This document shows, in pieces, positions 8,757-17,476 of a DNA stretch of 64,000 bases (positions within the stretch are counted from its first letter, which is position 1; every line of letters starts with the position of its first letter). The stretch comes from Planctomycetota bacterium (lineage in GTDB: Bacteria; Planctomycetota; Planctomycetia; Pirellulales; Pirellulaceae), in assembly GCA_026692865.1 (NCBI GenBank), contig JAPLNI010000058.1:124001-188000 (forward strand). Reading direction: 5' to 3'. The notes beneath the pieces were generated by a model that did no database searches, had not been told where the DNA came from, and saw only the letters and a list, made by a program, of their open reading frames with translations. The position numbers and the translations under genes were made by a program.

Positions 8757-9962
8757 CTATTCCTTCCTCATTGCTTTGATCATCTCTTTCAGCTCGGCTA
8801 TCTCTCGTTGCAAGATGGATAGCTGTTCGATTACTTCAGGGTCTGTTTTGGAGGGTTGGGATTGCGAGTTTTGTTGACGGCGGAGTTCGTTCAGCTCGTC
8901 ACGGTTCATGACCCAACCTGGTCCGAACTGGTTTTGTCCGTCATTCCATCCAGGATAGCCGCCAGAAAAACCTCCCGGGAAATTGCGCTGAAACATTTCT
9001 TGAGGCGTCATCGGTAGATTATTTCGACCGGGATTTAGCTGCCCGTTTTCGCCAAACTGAGGAAGCGGTATTGCTTGCCGCATGTCTTCGAAACTGAGTT
9101 CAGCCAGCACTACCGGTTGGAGTTCGAATTCTAGATGTTCATTTCCTCGAAGAACTTCTAGTACCACTTTCTCTTTATCGCGACCGGCTATTTGAACGGC
9201 TTCGACAAGCTGTTCCACGGAATCCATCGGGACGCTGTTGATCATTTCTACCTGATCACCGGGACGTATTCCGACTTGTTCTGCCGGCGAGTCCTTTAGA
9301 ACAGATTGAACTCCAAAGATTCGCCGTTTGGGTTCGCCTGAGTCGCCGTCGTTCGAGCGTTCGTTTGCTCGGTGAGAACCTGGTGGAACTTCTTGACAAT
9401 TGATACCGATTCGAAAGCTGGACTGACTGGTTGTGTTTTGCTGAAACTGTTGAACACGATCCGACATTCGATTCATGTTCTCGCCAATTCGATCTGCTCC
9501 TTGTGCCAATCGTTGTCGAATATTTCCAGCAGGACCTTGTTGCTCGTTCACTCTCGAAGATTCATCCCCTGCTTCGAATATCACATTGGATTCGCCGGGG
9601 GATTTAGAAGTCCATGTGATCAGTCCTGCCCAAGATGGATTGTTGGATGTGAGCTCCTCAAGCTTTTGCAAAATTTCATCAGTAGCCCTTTGTTGCGATT
9701 CGACTGGCAACCCACTTTTTTCAAGGCGTGATTGCAAGGTCGTTTTCAATTCCGACAGTTGTGAAGCTTCACCACTTCCTTGGACCGAAACTAAGAGTGA
9801 ATTACGCGTCTCTTTGCCATCGTCGGAGGTGTTTTGCTGTGTGTGAATTCGTACACTATTGGCGACAGACGAAGATTTTTGAGGCTCTTCTGCCGTGGTG
9901 ATTGCTTGGCTTGATCCAAAGACTATCGCAGTGAGCAGCGCGATACTTAACATTCGTTTCAT
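8757..9962 (-). CDS. Exported PDZ-domain protein
   Basis: A 401-residue protein with a signal peptide (MKRMLSIALLTAIVFGSSQA), a polar region, then a PDZ domain at about residues 190-290 containing VLKDSPAEQVGIRPGDQVEM and VEQLVEAVQIAGRDKEKVVL. No protease domain is present, so it should bind extracytoplasmic peptides or C-termini rather than cut them. A Gly/Asn/Gln-rich linker precedes a C-terminal coiled coil (QLSILQREIAELKEMIKAM). It is the third gene after a sigma factor and an anti-sigma factor, 114 bases downstream of the latter, which suggests a sensing or feedback role in that stress circuit. The circuit role is inferred. Confidence 0.85.
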   Translation of the reverse strand: MKRMLSIALLTAIVFGSSQAITTAEEPQKSSSVANSVRIHTQQNTSDDGKETRNSLLVSVQGSGEASQLSELKTTLQSRLEKSGLPVESQQRATDEILQKLEELTSNNPSWAGLITWTSKSPGESNVIFEAGDESSRVNEQQGPAGNIRQRLAQGADRIGENMNRMSDRVQQFQQNTTSQSSFRIGINCQEVPPGSHRANERSNDGDSGEPKRRIFGVQSVLKDSPAEQVGIRPGDQVEMINSVPMDSVEQLVEAVQIAGRDKEKVVLEVLRGNEHLEFELQPVVLAELSFEDMRQAIPLPQFGENGQLNPGRNNLPMTPQEMFQRNFPGGFSGGYPGWNDGQNQFGPGWVMNRDELNELRRQQNSQSQPSKTDPEVIEQLSILQREIAELKEMIKAMRKE

Positions 9963-10076
9963 GAGTGTGTTCCTTTAAACAATTTCTTTCGAATTGAGGT
10001 ATTGGAGAGGAAGTCTTTTGAAGAAAATTTGTTCCGGTTACATCTTTAATATGCACCAAGCAATTATCTTTAAGGT

Positions 10077-10841
10077 CTACTGACCAAGAGGCCTGACGTT
10101 CCATTGATTCACGGGAACAATTAAAGATCGTCCATCAGGTAGTGTTCGCTCGATTCGATTGGGTTTTGAATCGAGTTCGTATCCTCGTTGCCGAAGCTGT
10201 TCACGCCATGAATCCATGCGACGGGCTTCGTCTTCCATCCAGCGCCTCGCTTGATCGGCTCGGACTTCATAGACAGGGATACGTTTAGTGTTCTCGCGAG
10301 GCTGAGTTTGTCCTTGGACTGCAGAAAAATTCTTGGCTGGTTGAAAAGACGCATCATCAGATGCCAAGGTTAGCTCTCCAATCGGAGTTCCCCAATCATT
10401 GTCGAGTGGATTTGAATTTGTGTTTGTATTTGTATTTGGTGGCGAGGCCGCTGACTGAGCGATTGCATTCGTGGAATTCGCTCCGTCAACGGAGCCATCA
10501 AACATTGGCTGAACAACGGCTATCCCGATCACAAATAAGACGCTCGCGGCTAGCGTTGCAGACAGCACGATTCCTTTCCAGCCGGATTTCCCAAAGAACG
10601 TTAGCAGCGAACTGTCATCAAAAGCATCGGAAGCTCTTGCAACCGTTAACGTGTTCGGAGGCTGCGAAGCCATCGAGTTATTTGTCAGACGAATCTCTTT
10701 GCTGAAGGCTTGTTCTTCAAGCAAGGCCAATGCAACCATACGCCAATTTTCCGGTGCCAAGTCGATTTGCTTTAGAAGCAGTTTACGTTCGGACGGTGGC
10801 AATTCGCCATCGACAAGCCGTTGAATTTCTAAAGGATCCAT
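10077..10841 (-). CDS. Membrane-anchored anti-sigma factor-like protein
   Basis: The start at 10841 (254 residues) lies two bases after the stop codon of the sigma factor gene, which indicates translational coupling; an upstream in-frame start would overlap that gene and is less likely. The N-terminal IQRLVDGELPPSERKLLLKQ matches the short helical anti-sigma domain seen beside planctomycete sigma factors and has no zinc-binding Cys pair. One membrane segment lies at about residues 105-125 (GIVLSATLAASVLFVIGIAV). The outer part has an Asn/Thr-rich linker and a charged C-terminal region (YEVRADQARRWMEDEARR). It should hold the sigma factor at the membrane until a signal releases it. Confidence 0.8.
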   Translation of the reverse strand: MDPLEIQRLVDGELPPSERKLLLKQIDLAPENWRMVALALLEEQAFSKEIRLTNNSMASQPPNTLTVARASDAFDDSSLLTFFGKSGWKGIVLSATLAASVLFVIGIAVVQPMFDGSVDGANSTNAIAQSAASPPNTNTNTNSNPLDNDWGTPIGELTLASDDASFQPAKNFSAVQGQTQPRENTKRIPVYEVRADQARRWMEDEARRMDSWREQLRQRGYELDSKPNRIERTLPDGRSLIVPVNQWNVRPLGQ

Positions 10842-10843
10842 CT

Positions 10844-11449
10844 CTACGCTTCCTCTCGATTGATCGCCGCCCGCAATGATTGTCGAGCGCGTAATAGTCT
10901 GTATTCGATTGTCTTTATCGATACGCCTAAATGATTGGCCAGCTCGCGATAGCCCCAACCTTCGGTATACTTCAACATGAGCATCTCACGGTCTCTGCTG
11001 TTTATATTCTGAAACGCCTTTTGGAAAGCTTGTGATTGTTCTTCATTGAATAACCAGCTTCCTGGGGCGCGTGTGTCGAGTTCTGCATCGCTTGGACGTT
11101 GCCGAGTGTAATTTTCGAGGAGTCGCTTTTGGCGACCGTGAATACGGTGATGGTTAACCACCTTTCGAACTGCAATTCGGTACAAAAATGCAGGTACTTT
11201 TTCACGCTCGGCAGGTCGATTCGGCTGTTTTAAAACGGCTAAAGCAACTTCCTGCAAAACATCTTCAACTGCGTTTGGGTTTGCCAAACGCGAGCGCACT
11301 ACCGTCGCCAGCCAACGACTATGCTCTTCAAGCAAACGGGCCCAGTCGAGCACGTCTTGCTCCAGCGATCCATTGGTGGGAATCGATAGTGAAGTCATCG
11401 CGTCTTTTAGTTGGAAATCAACTTTTTTATCATCTGACTCGGAATTCAT
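10844..11449 (-). CDS. RNA polymerase sigma factor, ECF/sigma-70 family
   Basis: A 201-residue sigma factor with region 2 (HSRWLATVVRSRLANPNAVEDVLQEVALAVL) and region 4, whose helix-turn-helix reads YRELANHLGVSIKTIEYRLL. There is no region 1 or 3, as in extracytoplasmic-function sigma factors. The -35 recognition helix is intact. It heads an operon with a membrane anti-sigma factor and a PDZ protein. The product should direct polymerase to an envelope-stress or developmental regulon, probably including its own promoter between 11450 and 11720; no matching duplicate promoter motif was identified by eye. Confidence 0.92.
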   Translation of the reverse strand: MNSESDDKKVDFQLKDAMTSLSIPTNGSLEQDVLDWARLLEEHSRWLATVVRSRLANPNAVEDVLQEVALAVLKQPNRPAEREKVPAFLYRIAVRKVVNHHRIHGRQKRLLENYTRQRPSDAELDTRAPGSWLFNEEQSQAFQKAFQNINSRDREMLMLKYTEGWGYRELANHLGVSIKTIEYRLLRARQSLRAAINREEA

Positions 11450-11523
11450 GAGTTCTGTCGCTGTGTAAGTCGCTTAACCGATGCGGCCCCCTGACAATAT
11501 TGTAGAAAAATCCCATATTCCAT

Positions 11524-11555
11524 CCTACGCGAGGAGGAAAGTCGATCCGCGTAGG
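11524..11555. other. Stem-loop between the oxidoreductase and sigma factor genes
   Basis: CCTACGCG at 11524-11531 and its exact complement CGCGTAGG at 11548-11555 enclose a 16-base loop. On the minus strand the stem is followed after about 12 bases by a short T run, so it could end the oxidoreductase transcript or act in the sigma factor leader. A second weaker stem (GCAGATGT/ACATCTGC) lies at 11674-11695. Confidence 0.45.
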
Positions 11556-11720
11556 GTTTGGGTTGATCAAAACTCAGCGCGATAGCGCTAGTACTTTGTC
11601 CAATTAAAAAACTGGTGTGGCTGAACTCGTAAGAATTCAGAGGTCAGAAGAAATACCAGAAAAGCTGTGGCCGGCAGATGTCTTACTACATCTGCAACGG
11701 CTAAGGTGGGCAGGCTGGCT

Positions 11721-12818
11721 TTAGAGCATTTCGCTTGCTTTTAGGACCGATTCTTGGACCATTAGATCGTGCTCCAACGAATACTCATACTCGCGTTCGC
11801 CTCGGATCGCCGATGCCAAGTCCTTTAGATCTCCATCGTATCTTCCCGTTGACTTTGGCAACGTCACATTCTGAGTCCCTTTGCGGAACTTGCCTCGCGG
11901 TCGGTCGATCGTCAGCAAGAGCTTATGCGGCTCGAGCGGCTCAATTTCGATTGTTCCTTGAGTTCCACAAATGGTGAATTGTCTTCTGCGGTTGCCGTCG
12001 ATTTCAACCATGCTGCTGCGAATAGTCGCTGTGGCTTTTGGATATCGGAAGATCGCAAGACAGTTATCGTGAAGGTTGTCTTGCTCAGGAAATGTCTGTT
12101 GATTGAACGACTGTATCGACTGTGGCTTACCCATCAACGTGATCACAGCATCGATAAGATGACAACCAAGTTCGAACATGCTTCCACCGCGGTAGCGAGC
12201 GACCTCTGCTCTCTCATTGACTGGAAGAGCTTTGCTCATCACGCAATCAATTTCAAAAATCTCACCTAACCAACCTTTTGTGACAGCATCAAACATGAAC
12301 TGGAAAGCAGGGTTACTGCGAAACATGTAACCGAGTTGGATGACACGCTTCTTATCAGCCGCAATTTGTGTGACGCGATGGAAGTGCTCCATCGACGCTC
12401 CTGCGGGTTTGTCGAGATGTATATGCATGCCTGCCATCAAGCACTTTTCGGCAACCGCGAGCAATTGATCAATTTCGGTTTCAACAAAAACAAGCTGCAA
12501 GCCAGGTTGCTTCAGCATTTCATCGGTTGTCATCCACTTGCAATCGATGTAAGGATCAGATTGATGAACCTTCTCTTTTTGAGCAGGATCTTCTTCTACA
12601 ACACCGACCACGTCAAAGAGATCGCTGAAGTTCTTAAGTGCTTGCAGCTTGCCGCTTGCATGACCATGCTTGGTTCCAATTTGCCCAACACGAATTCGAG
12701 TGCTGGTCTGTCCAAACGATGATGGAATCGTTGACTGCATAAGCAACGAGGTAGCTAGAATGGGGGCCAAGCTTTGAGTTGACTTTGCGACAAAATGACG
12801 ACGCGATAGTTTGCTCAT
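11721..12818 (-). CDS. Exported Gfo/Idh/MocA-family oxidoreductase
   Basis: A 365-residue NAD(P)-dependent oxidoreductase with an N-terminal Tat-like leader (MSKLSRRHFVAKSTQS, hydrophobic stretch to about residue 36). The Rossmann start is RIRVGQIGTKHGHASGKL, and the cofactor/substrate lysine motif appears as LDKPAG near residue 136. The C-terminal half follows the Gfo/Idh/MocA alpha/beta fold, including FELGCHLIDAVITLMGKP. The substrate is probably a sugar or cyclitol. It begins five bases after the stop of the FG-GAP gene, so the two form an operon of extracytoplasmic proteins. The Tat motif is only partly canonical. Confidence 0.88.
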   Translation of the reverse strand: MSKLSRRHFVAKSTQSLAPILATSLLMQSTIPSSFGQTSTRIRVGQIGTKHGHASGKLQALKNFSDLFDVVGVVEEDPAQKEKVHQSDPYIDCKWMTTDEMLKQPGLQLVFVETEIDQLLAVAEKCLMAGMHIHLDKPAGASMEHFHRVTQIAADKKRVIQLGYMFRSNPAFQFMFDAVTKGWLGEIFEIDCVMSKALPVNERAEVARYRGGSMFELGCHLIDAVITLMGKPQSIQSFNQQTFPEQDNLHDNCLAIFRYPKATATIRSSMVEIDGNRRRQFTICGTQGTIEIEPLEPHKLLLTIDRPRGKFRKGTQNVTLPKSTGRYDGDLKDLASAIRGEREYEYSLEHDLMVQESVLKASEML

Positions 12819-12823
12819 GGTTG

Positions 12824-14038
12824 TTAGCGATTCCAGTAGATAACAGCGTTATGGGTTGCTCGTCCGACTGCGATAATATCCTTGCGACCATCTTCATCTA
12901 GGTCCGCAACAACCATGTCTTCCACGGCAACTTGCCCTGGTTCAACGATCGTTCGCACCCAGTTACCAGCCTGAAAGTCGTAAAACCGAATGCCACAACG
13001 ATGTGGAGCATTGGCGTCATCGCGTACTCCGATCACGATCTCATCGTCGGAGTCGGAATCCAAGTTTGCACACGCTACCGCATGGCCCCATTTGAGCTCG
13101 TTATCGATGATACTTCTGCGCATGAGAGGCTGCTGCCCTACCGGGTCTTTGGCCGGGTCTTTGGAGTAAACCACGACTTGGTCGCCATGCCAAGGTTCGA
13201 TGGTTGCTATGAAGACTTTGTTGCCTTGGAAAAGCCCGCGGCGAATCTCACTGGATCCGCGTGCAGGTGCGACTCCTTGATGACCGGCTCCTTGGGGAAA
13301 GTCGGTCTTTTGCAAATCCTTCGTGAACTGGATTCGGACTGCCCCCTCGAAACTTGCAGACAGGATATCCGTGTGACCAGAGACATTATTTTCCAAAATT
13401 TCGAAGTTATGAGAAACATTTTTTGACTCGTCGAGCACCTTCATCGGCCATGAGTCGGTCTCTGGATTGGCGGGGATTTCAAGTTGCAGCAACCTTACAG
13501 GAGCTTGGTCGAATCCAGGAGCTATTGTGTTGCGACCTTTTAAAGGAAGAACGATCAATTCCAATCTCCCATCTTGATTTAGATCTCCCCAATTCATGCG
13601 ATGAGTGGTTGGCTCTTCGGCTATTTTGAAATACTTCCATGGTTGACGAGGATCTGCGGGAGACTTCAGCCAACCTATCTCGCCTCCTGATTTGGTATTG
13701 TTGGGTTGCCAATCATGCCCGATCGCGAGATCGACTTTGCCATCTTGATCTATGTCGTAAGGAGCCATGCAGACGTTATCGCTTTTGGCCTGTGGCGTTG
13801 CATGGATAACGTGCGTATGCCAAGTTGGATTTTCAAGCCAAAGGAACCGCTTACTGTCAGTAATCAGAATATCAAGTTTCCCATCGCCATTCATGTCGAG
13901 CGTTCGGACTGCATATCCGACTTGTAACTCGACAGGCAAAACTTGAGAAACCCATTGGCCGAATACGGGCGTAGTGAGTTGCCCTAGTAAGATCATCGTC
14001 GAAAACAAAATGCCTAGGAAATTCAATCTAGCAAACAC
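12824..14038 (-). CDS. Exported FG-GAP/VCBS repeat protein
   Basis: A 404-residue protein with a signal peptide (MFARLNFLGILFSTMILLGQ, cut near VFGQ). At least four calcium-loop repeats are visible: DMNGDGKLDILI, DIDQDGKVDLAIG, DLNQDGRLELIV and DLDEDGRKDIIAVG, which together build a seven-bladed propeller like that of integrin alpha chains. It should bind calcium and ligands outside the cytoplasm. It is the first gene of a two-gene operon with an exported oxidoreductase. No catalytic domain is fused to it. Confidence 0.88.
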   Translation of the reverse strand: MFARLNFLGILFSTMILLGQLTTPVFGQWVSQVLPVELQVGYAVRTLDMNGDGKLDILITDSKRFLWLENPTWHTHVIHATPQAKSDNVCMAPYDIDQDGKVDLAIGHDWQPNNTKSGGEIGWLKSPADPRQPWKYFKIAEEPTTHRMNWGDLNQDGRLELIVLPLKGRNTIAPGFDQAPVRLLQLEIPANPETDSWPMKVLDESKNVSHNFEILENNVSGHTDILSASFEGAVRIQFTKDLQKTDFPQGAGHQGVAPARGSSEIRRGLFQGNKVFIATIEPWHGDQVVVYSKDPAKDPVGQQPLMRRSIIDNELKWGHAVACANLDSDSDDEIVIGVRDDANAPHRCGIRFYDFQAGNWVRTIVEPGQVAVEDMVVADLDEDGRKDIIAVGRATHNAVIYWNR

Positions 14039-14194
14039 GTAAACTCTCCTTTAAACCATCGGAACGCCACCTATTAAAGTTTAGCAGGTTCTAGACTGGC
14101 CGAAACGATCAGCAACGACAGGTGAAATCAGCTGTAGAAAAGTTGGCCCCCGTTAACGCTTCGCGAAATGGGGTGTCGGCGTTACAATTTGGCT

Positions 14195-15052
14195 ATGGAA
14201 AACACTTCGAACGAGAACAATTCAAACCGAACAAATCCAGATGAAGCGACTCCCAGTAAAACCAGTCGTAATGAAACCACTCGCGTAGAGTGGTCGGCTG
14301 GCTACGAAGAGTTTGCGGGCTTGCGTGCGATTGTCTTGCGTCCACCGGGGACTTCCAATTCACGTGCCCTCAAATTAGGTGCTTCTGAGTCAGATGATTC
14401 TGAAAATGGTGAATGGCTTTTGCTGTGTCATGGTTTTGGAGCGTCCGCAGAGGATTTATTCGGACTTGCTGAGCCATTGGTGAGTCTTTTTGAGCAGCAG
14501 TCGAGGAAACCGCTGATGGTTTTTCCTGAAGCCCCGATCGACATGAGTGATTTTGGTATGGAGGGTGGACGAGCGTGGTGGCCATTGAATATGGCGAAAC
14601 TTTTGGCGATGGCTCAGTCCAATAACTTCGATTCGATTCGAAACGAAGAGCCACCGGGTTTGGACTACGCGCGAACATCACTTTTAGACGCTATCGATGC
14701 AATGACGGAGCGTTTCGGTCTTTCGACACGCAACTTGATTTTAGGTGGCTTCTCGCAGGGAGCAATGTTAGCCGCTGATATTGCGATTCGCGGCCTGAAA
14801 ACGCCTCCGCAGCGATTGGTACTCTTCTCCGGAGCCATGATTTGCCAGACGGCTTGGACAGCAAACGCTGACGCTCTAGCAGAAACGGTTGTCTTCCAAA
14901 GTCACGGTCTTCAAGACCCGGTGCTTCCGATTCAGACAGGCAAATGGCTAGGTGAGTTTATGGCTCAACATGCCAAGAATGCAACGTTCCATACCTTTCG
15001 TGGCGGTCACGGCATTCCACCCGAGGCGATTGAAGCTTTGGCGAAGTTATAG
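14195..15052 (+). CDS. Carboxylesterase/phospholipase-type alpha/beta hydrolase
   Basis: About 285 residues from the ATG at 14195; an ATG at 14168 would add nine residues and cannot be excluded. The nucleophile elbow is GGFSQGAML, the typical GFSQG of the phospholipase/carboxylesterase (YpfH/EstB-like) family. The oxyanion-hole region is LLCHGFGASAED, Asp is in SHGLQDPVLP and His in FRGGHGIPPEAIE, completing a Ser-Asp-His triad. An N-terminal stretch of about 40 residues is polar and Asn/Thr-rich. The enzyme should hydrolyse short acyl esters in the cytoplasm. It is a single gene, convergent with rseP. Confidence 0.88.
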   Translation: MENTSNENNSNRTNPDEATPSKTSRNETTRVEWSAGYEEFAGLRAIVLRPPGTSNSRALKLGASESDDSENGEWLLLCHGFGASAEDLFGLAEPLVSLFEQQSRKPLMVFPEAPIDMSDFGMEGGRAWWPLNMAKLLAMAQSNNFDSIRNEEPPGLDYARTSLLDAIDAMTERFGLSTRNLILGGFSQGAMLAADIAIRGLKTPPQRLVLFSGAMICQTAWTANADALAETVVFQSHGLQDPVLPIQTGKWLGEFMAQHAKNATFHTFRGGHGIPPEAIEALAKL

Positions 15053-15163
15053 CGAGAGCTGTTTCAAAACCCAGTAGGCGACCTCGTAAGTTCGATACTC
15101 AGTCTGCGATCCTGATCTCGAATCGCAGGTTGTGTGAGCATCATCTGCTTCTGTGGGATCCGT

Positions 15164-17440
15164 CTAACTAAGCAATCGCGATAGATTCAGAACGTCATTG
15201 AAGGTGACGAAAATCATCAATCCTAGAAGCATGAGAACGCCCGCGACGGTGAGTCGCATTTGAAGGTTTTCATCGACTGGTTTTCCACGGATCGCTTCGG
15301 CAATGAGGAACATCATGTGCCCTCCATCCAAGGCAGGGATCGGAAGAAAATTCAGCACTGCAAGGTTCGCGCTCAGCATCGTGAGGAACATTAGCAAATC
15401 AGCAATACCTTCCGATGCAGCGCTTGTTGCAGCATAGAAAATCATTCCAGGGCCAGCCGCTGCTTTTCGTGGGATTTTCCATGAAAACGCCATTTTGACG
15501 AACCGAACAACACCGTACGCTCGCTTCTTGATTTCATTCACACCCATCGCGAGTGCGGCAGGAATGCTGTCGACGCGATGCTTGAGTTGCAGAGGCGTGT
15601 TCATCAGCCCCCGATCCGCTTGATACCAATTTGGATCATTAGCGATCGAGAGGCTATGATCTTGGACTTTATCGTCCTTCGTGTAGATGTGAAACTTGGT
15701 TCCAATCGGTAGGACTTGAACCAACGAGTTCACGAACTGGGGACCATAACCTCCTGTGAGTGGTTTCCCCTTGAGCAGGTCTGCATACGACTCTTTTCCA
15801 AGCATACCCTCGAGTTGAGTTGCTTTTGCTTCGTCGCTTTCTGCTTCGAGCCGAATCTGGACGACAGTGTCTCCGACCTTCAATCCACCAACGGACAAGC
15901 CAGCATCTAGAGGATTCGCCGCTTCAGTAGTTTTTTCAGCGTATGATTGAACGTTTGCAATCTGAGCTGTTGGAGCGAACACCATTCCGCTGCCAGGTAA
16001 CTCGACTCCAACGGGATCAAACTGCATACCACCATCGCGGAGCACGAAAGATTCAGGGACGATCCAATCGAGCGTCAGTTTTTCCGAGCCCCGCTCCAAT
16101 CCCAGCGACACCTTCTCGCCGCGACGTTTCGCAACTTGTAGGGGTAATGCAAATGCATCGTCGATCGGTTGACCATCGAAGGACACAAGTTTATCGCCAA
16201 GTTGCAGACCAGCTTTCGAAGCTTGCGATTCGACTTGGATAGCGGTTACTTCACCTGCTGCAAAACTGAATCCTAGCGTTCGTCGTGGAAGCGGCTTCCA
16301 AGGGACATCCACTATCTCTGTGGGAACGGTTCCATCGCTTTCAGCGAACGAATCTTTCTTATTTCGTTTTACTTGGAGCGTGACCGTTTGATCGAAGATG
16401 GGGTGTATCAACTTGTTCAGCTCGAACTCCATCGGTACATCGTTCCCTTCAGCAATCGGAAGCGTTGTGCCGTTGACTCCAACAATCACGTCACCTGGTT
16501 CGAGAGCGGGCAAGACTTCTTTTGCTTCGGGCCAATTTTCAGCGAGACTTGGCTTCAGTGCCAATCGATCGTTAAGTTTGGTGGTCAATGGCATTAACAC
16601 CCCCAACCGCAACAAGTACCCTTCGGGATCATGTCGACGTGTGCCAACAATGTCAAAGCTAATTGGCTTGCCATCGCGAATCGCGCTAATTGGAATCGGT
16701 TCTGATGGGGTATCAAATCCGGCGAGAGCAATCGATTCCACCATGTCGCGATAGGCGAGTTGGTCATTAGGGCTTTGCATCTCTGCAACTTGTACAAACT
16801 TGTCTCCGCTTTGCACGCCAGCAACCCAAGCAGGATCGCCAGGCATTACGTCACCAATGATTGTCGGACCGTAGGGAACTCCGATAGAAAAAGCGATCGC
16901 GGCGAAGAGGATTCCAAACAGGACGTTCATCACGACGCCCGCGCTGATGATTACCATCCTCGCGAACACGCTTTTCGCAGGGAAGGATCTCGGGTCGTAC
17001 TGAGGCCTTCCGATCACTTCGGTCTCGTTGGAGGAATCTCCATTTGCGTTGGTTGTGTTTAAACGAATCCGCTCGTTCTCTTTTTCAGCGTTGCGAGGAT
17101 CGTCGTCTTGCCCCAACATTTTGACGTAGCCGCCAAGGGGAATACTGCCGATCCCGTATTCGGTCTCACCCCATTGAAAGTGGAAAAGCTTTGCCGGCAG
17201 CTTGATCGGTCCAATGCTGATCGGCACATCGAAGCCGACGTAGAATTTCTCGCACTTCACGCCGAAAAATTTCGCAGCCATAAAATGACCGAGTTCATGA
17301 ACGAAGATTACGAAACCTAAGCCGATGGCGACTTGCACAATATTCCAAAGAGTCGCACCCCAAGCAGCCAACGCGTCAGGCTCAACGGGAGAAGCGGCGG
17401 CAAGTAACGGGCTACTAAAGAGCAATATCCAAGGATTCAT
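15164..17440 (-). CDS. rseP: RseP-type site-2 intramembrane metalloprotease, enlarged
   Basis: A 758-residue membrane zinc protease. The zinc site HELGH is at residues 48-52 in the first membrane segment and the third ligand is in NFLPIPALDGGH (Asp about 705), with final membrane segments after it. Typical RseP is about 450 residues; the extra length is periplasmic and holds three PDZ-like units (GDPAWVAGVQSGDKF, ALEPGDVIVGVNG and SKAGLQLGDKLVSFDGQPI). It cuts membrane anti-sigma factors or remnant signal peptides after a first cleavage. It follows dxr by 36 bases, a neighbourhood conserved across bacteria. The anti-sigma factor at 10077 is a possible substrate, which is inference. Confidence 0.93.
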   Translation of the reverse strand: MNPWILLFSSPLLAAASPVEPDALAAWGATLWNIVQVAIGLGFVIFVHELGHFMAAKFFGVKCEKFYVGFDVPISIGPIKLPAKLFHFQWGETEYGIGSIPLGGYVKMLGQDDDPRNAEKENERIRLNTTNANGDSSNETEVIGRPQYDPRSFPAKSVFARMVIISAGVVMNVLFGILFAAIAFSIGVPYGPTIIGDVMPGDPAWVAGVQSGDKFVQVAEMQSPNDQLAYRDMVESIALAGFDTPSEPIPISAIRDGKPISFDIVGTRRHDPEGYLLRLGVLMPLTTKLNDRLALKPSLAENWPEAKEVLPALEPGDVIVGVNGTTLPIAEGNDVPMEFELNKLIHPIFDQTVTLQVKRNKKDSFAESDGTVPTEIVDVPWKPLPRRTLGFSFAAGEVTAIQVESQASKAGLQLGDKLVSFDGQPIDDAFALPLQVAKRRGEKVSLGLERGSEKLTLDWIVPESFVLRDGGMQFDPVGVELPGSGMVFAPTAQIANVQSYAEKTTEAANPLDAGLSVGGLKVGDTVVQIRLEAESDEAKATQLEGMLGKESYADLLKGKPLTGGYGPQFVNSLVQVLPIGTKFHIYTKDDKVQDHSLSIANDPNWYQADRGLMNTPLQLKHRVDSIPAALAMGVNEIKKRAYGVVRFVKMAFSWKIPRKAAAGPGMIFYAATSAASEGIADLLMFLTMLSANLAVLNFLPIPALDGGHMMFLIAEAIRGKPVDENLQMRLTVAGVLMLLGLMIFVTFNDVLNLSRLLS

Positions 17441-17476
17441 TGTGGTTTTTGGGTTATTGTTTAACTAATTCAAATG

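Noticed and set aside
11521-11560. GAGGAGGAAAGTCGATCC, resembling the RNase P RNA core GAGGAAAGTCC
   Set aside because: The surrounding conserved regions of RNase P RNA are absent and the gap is only about 270 bases.
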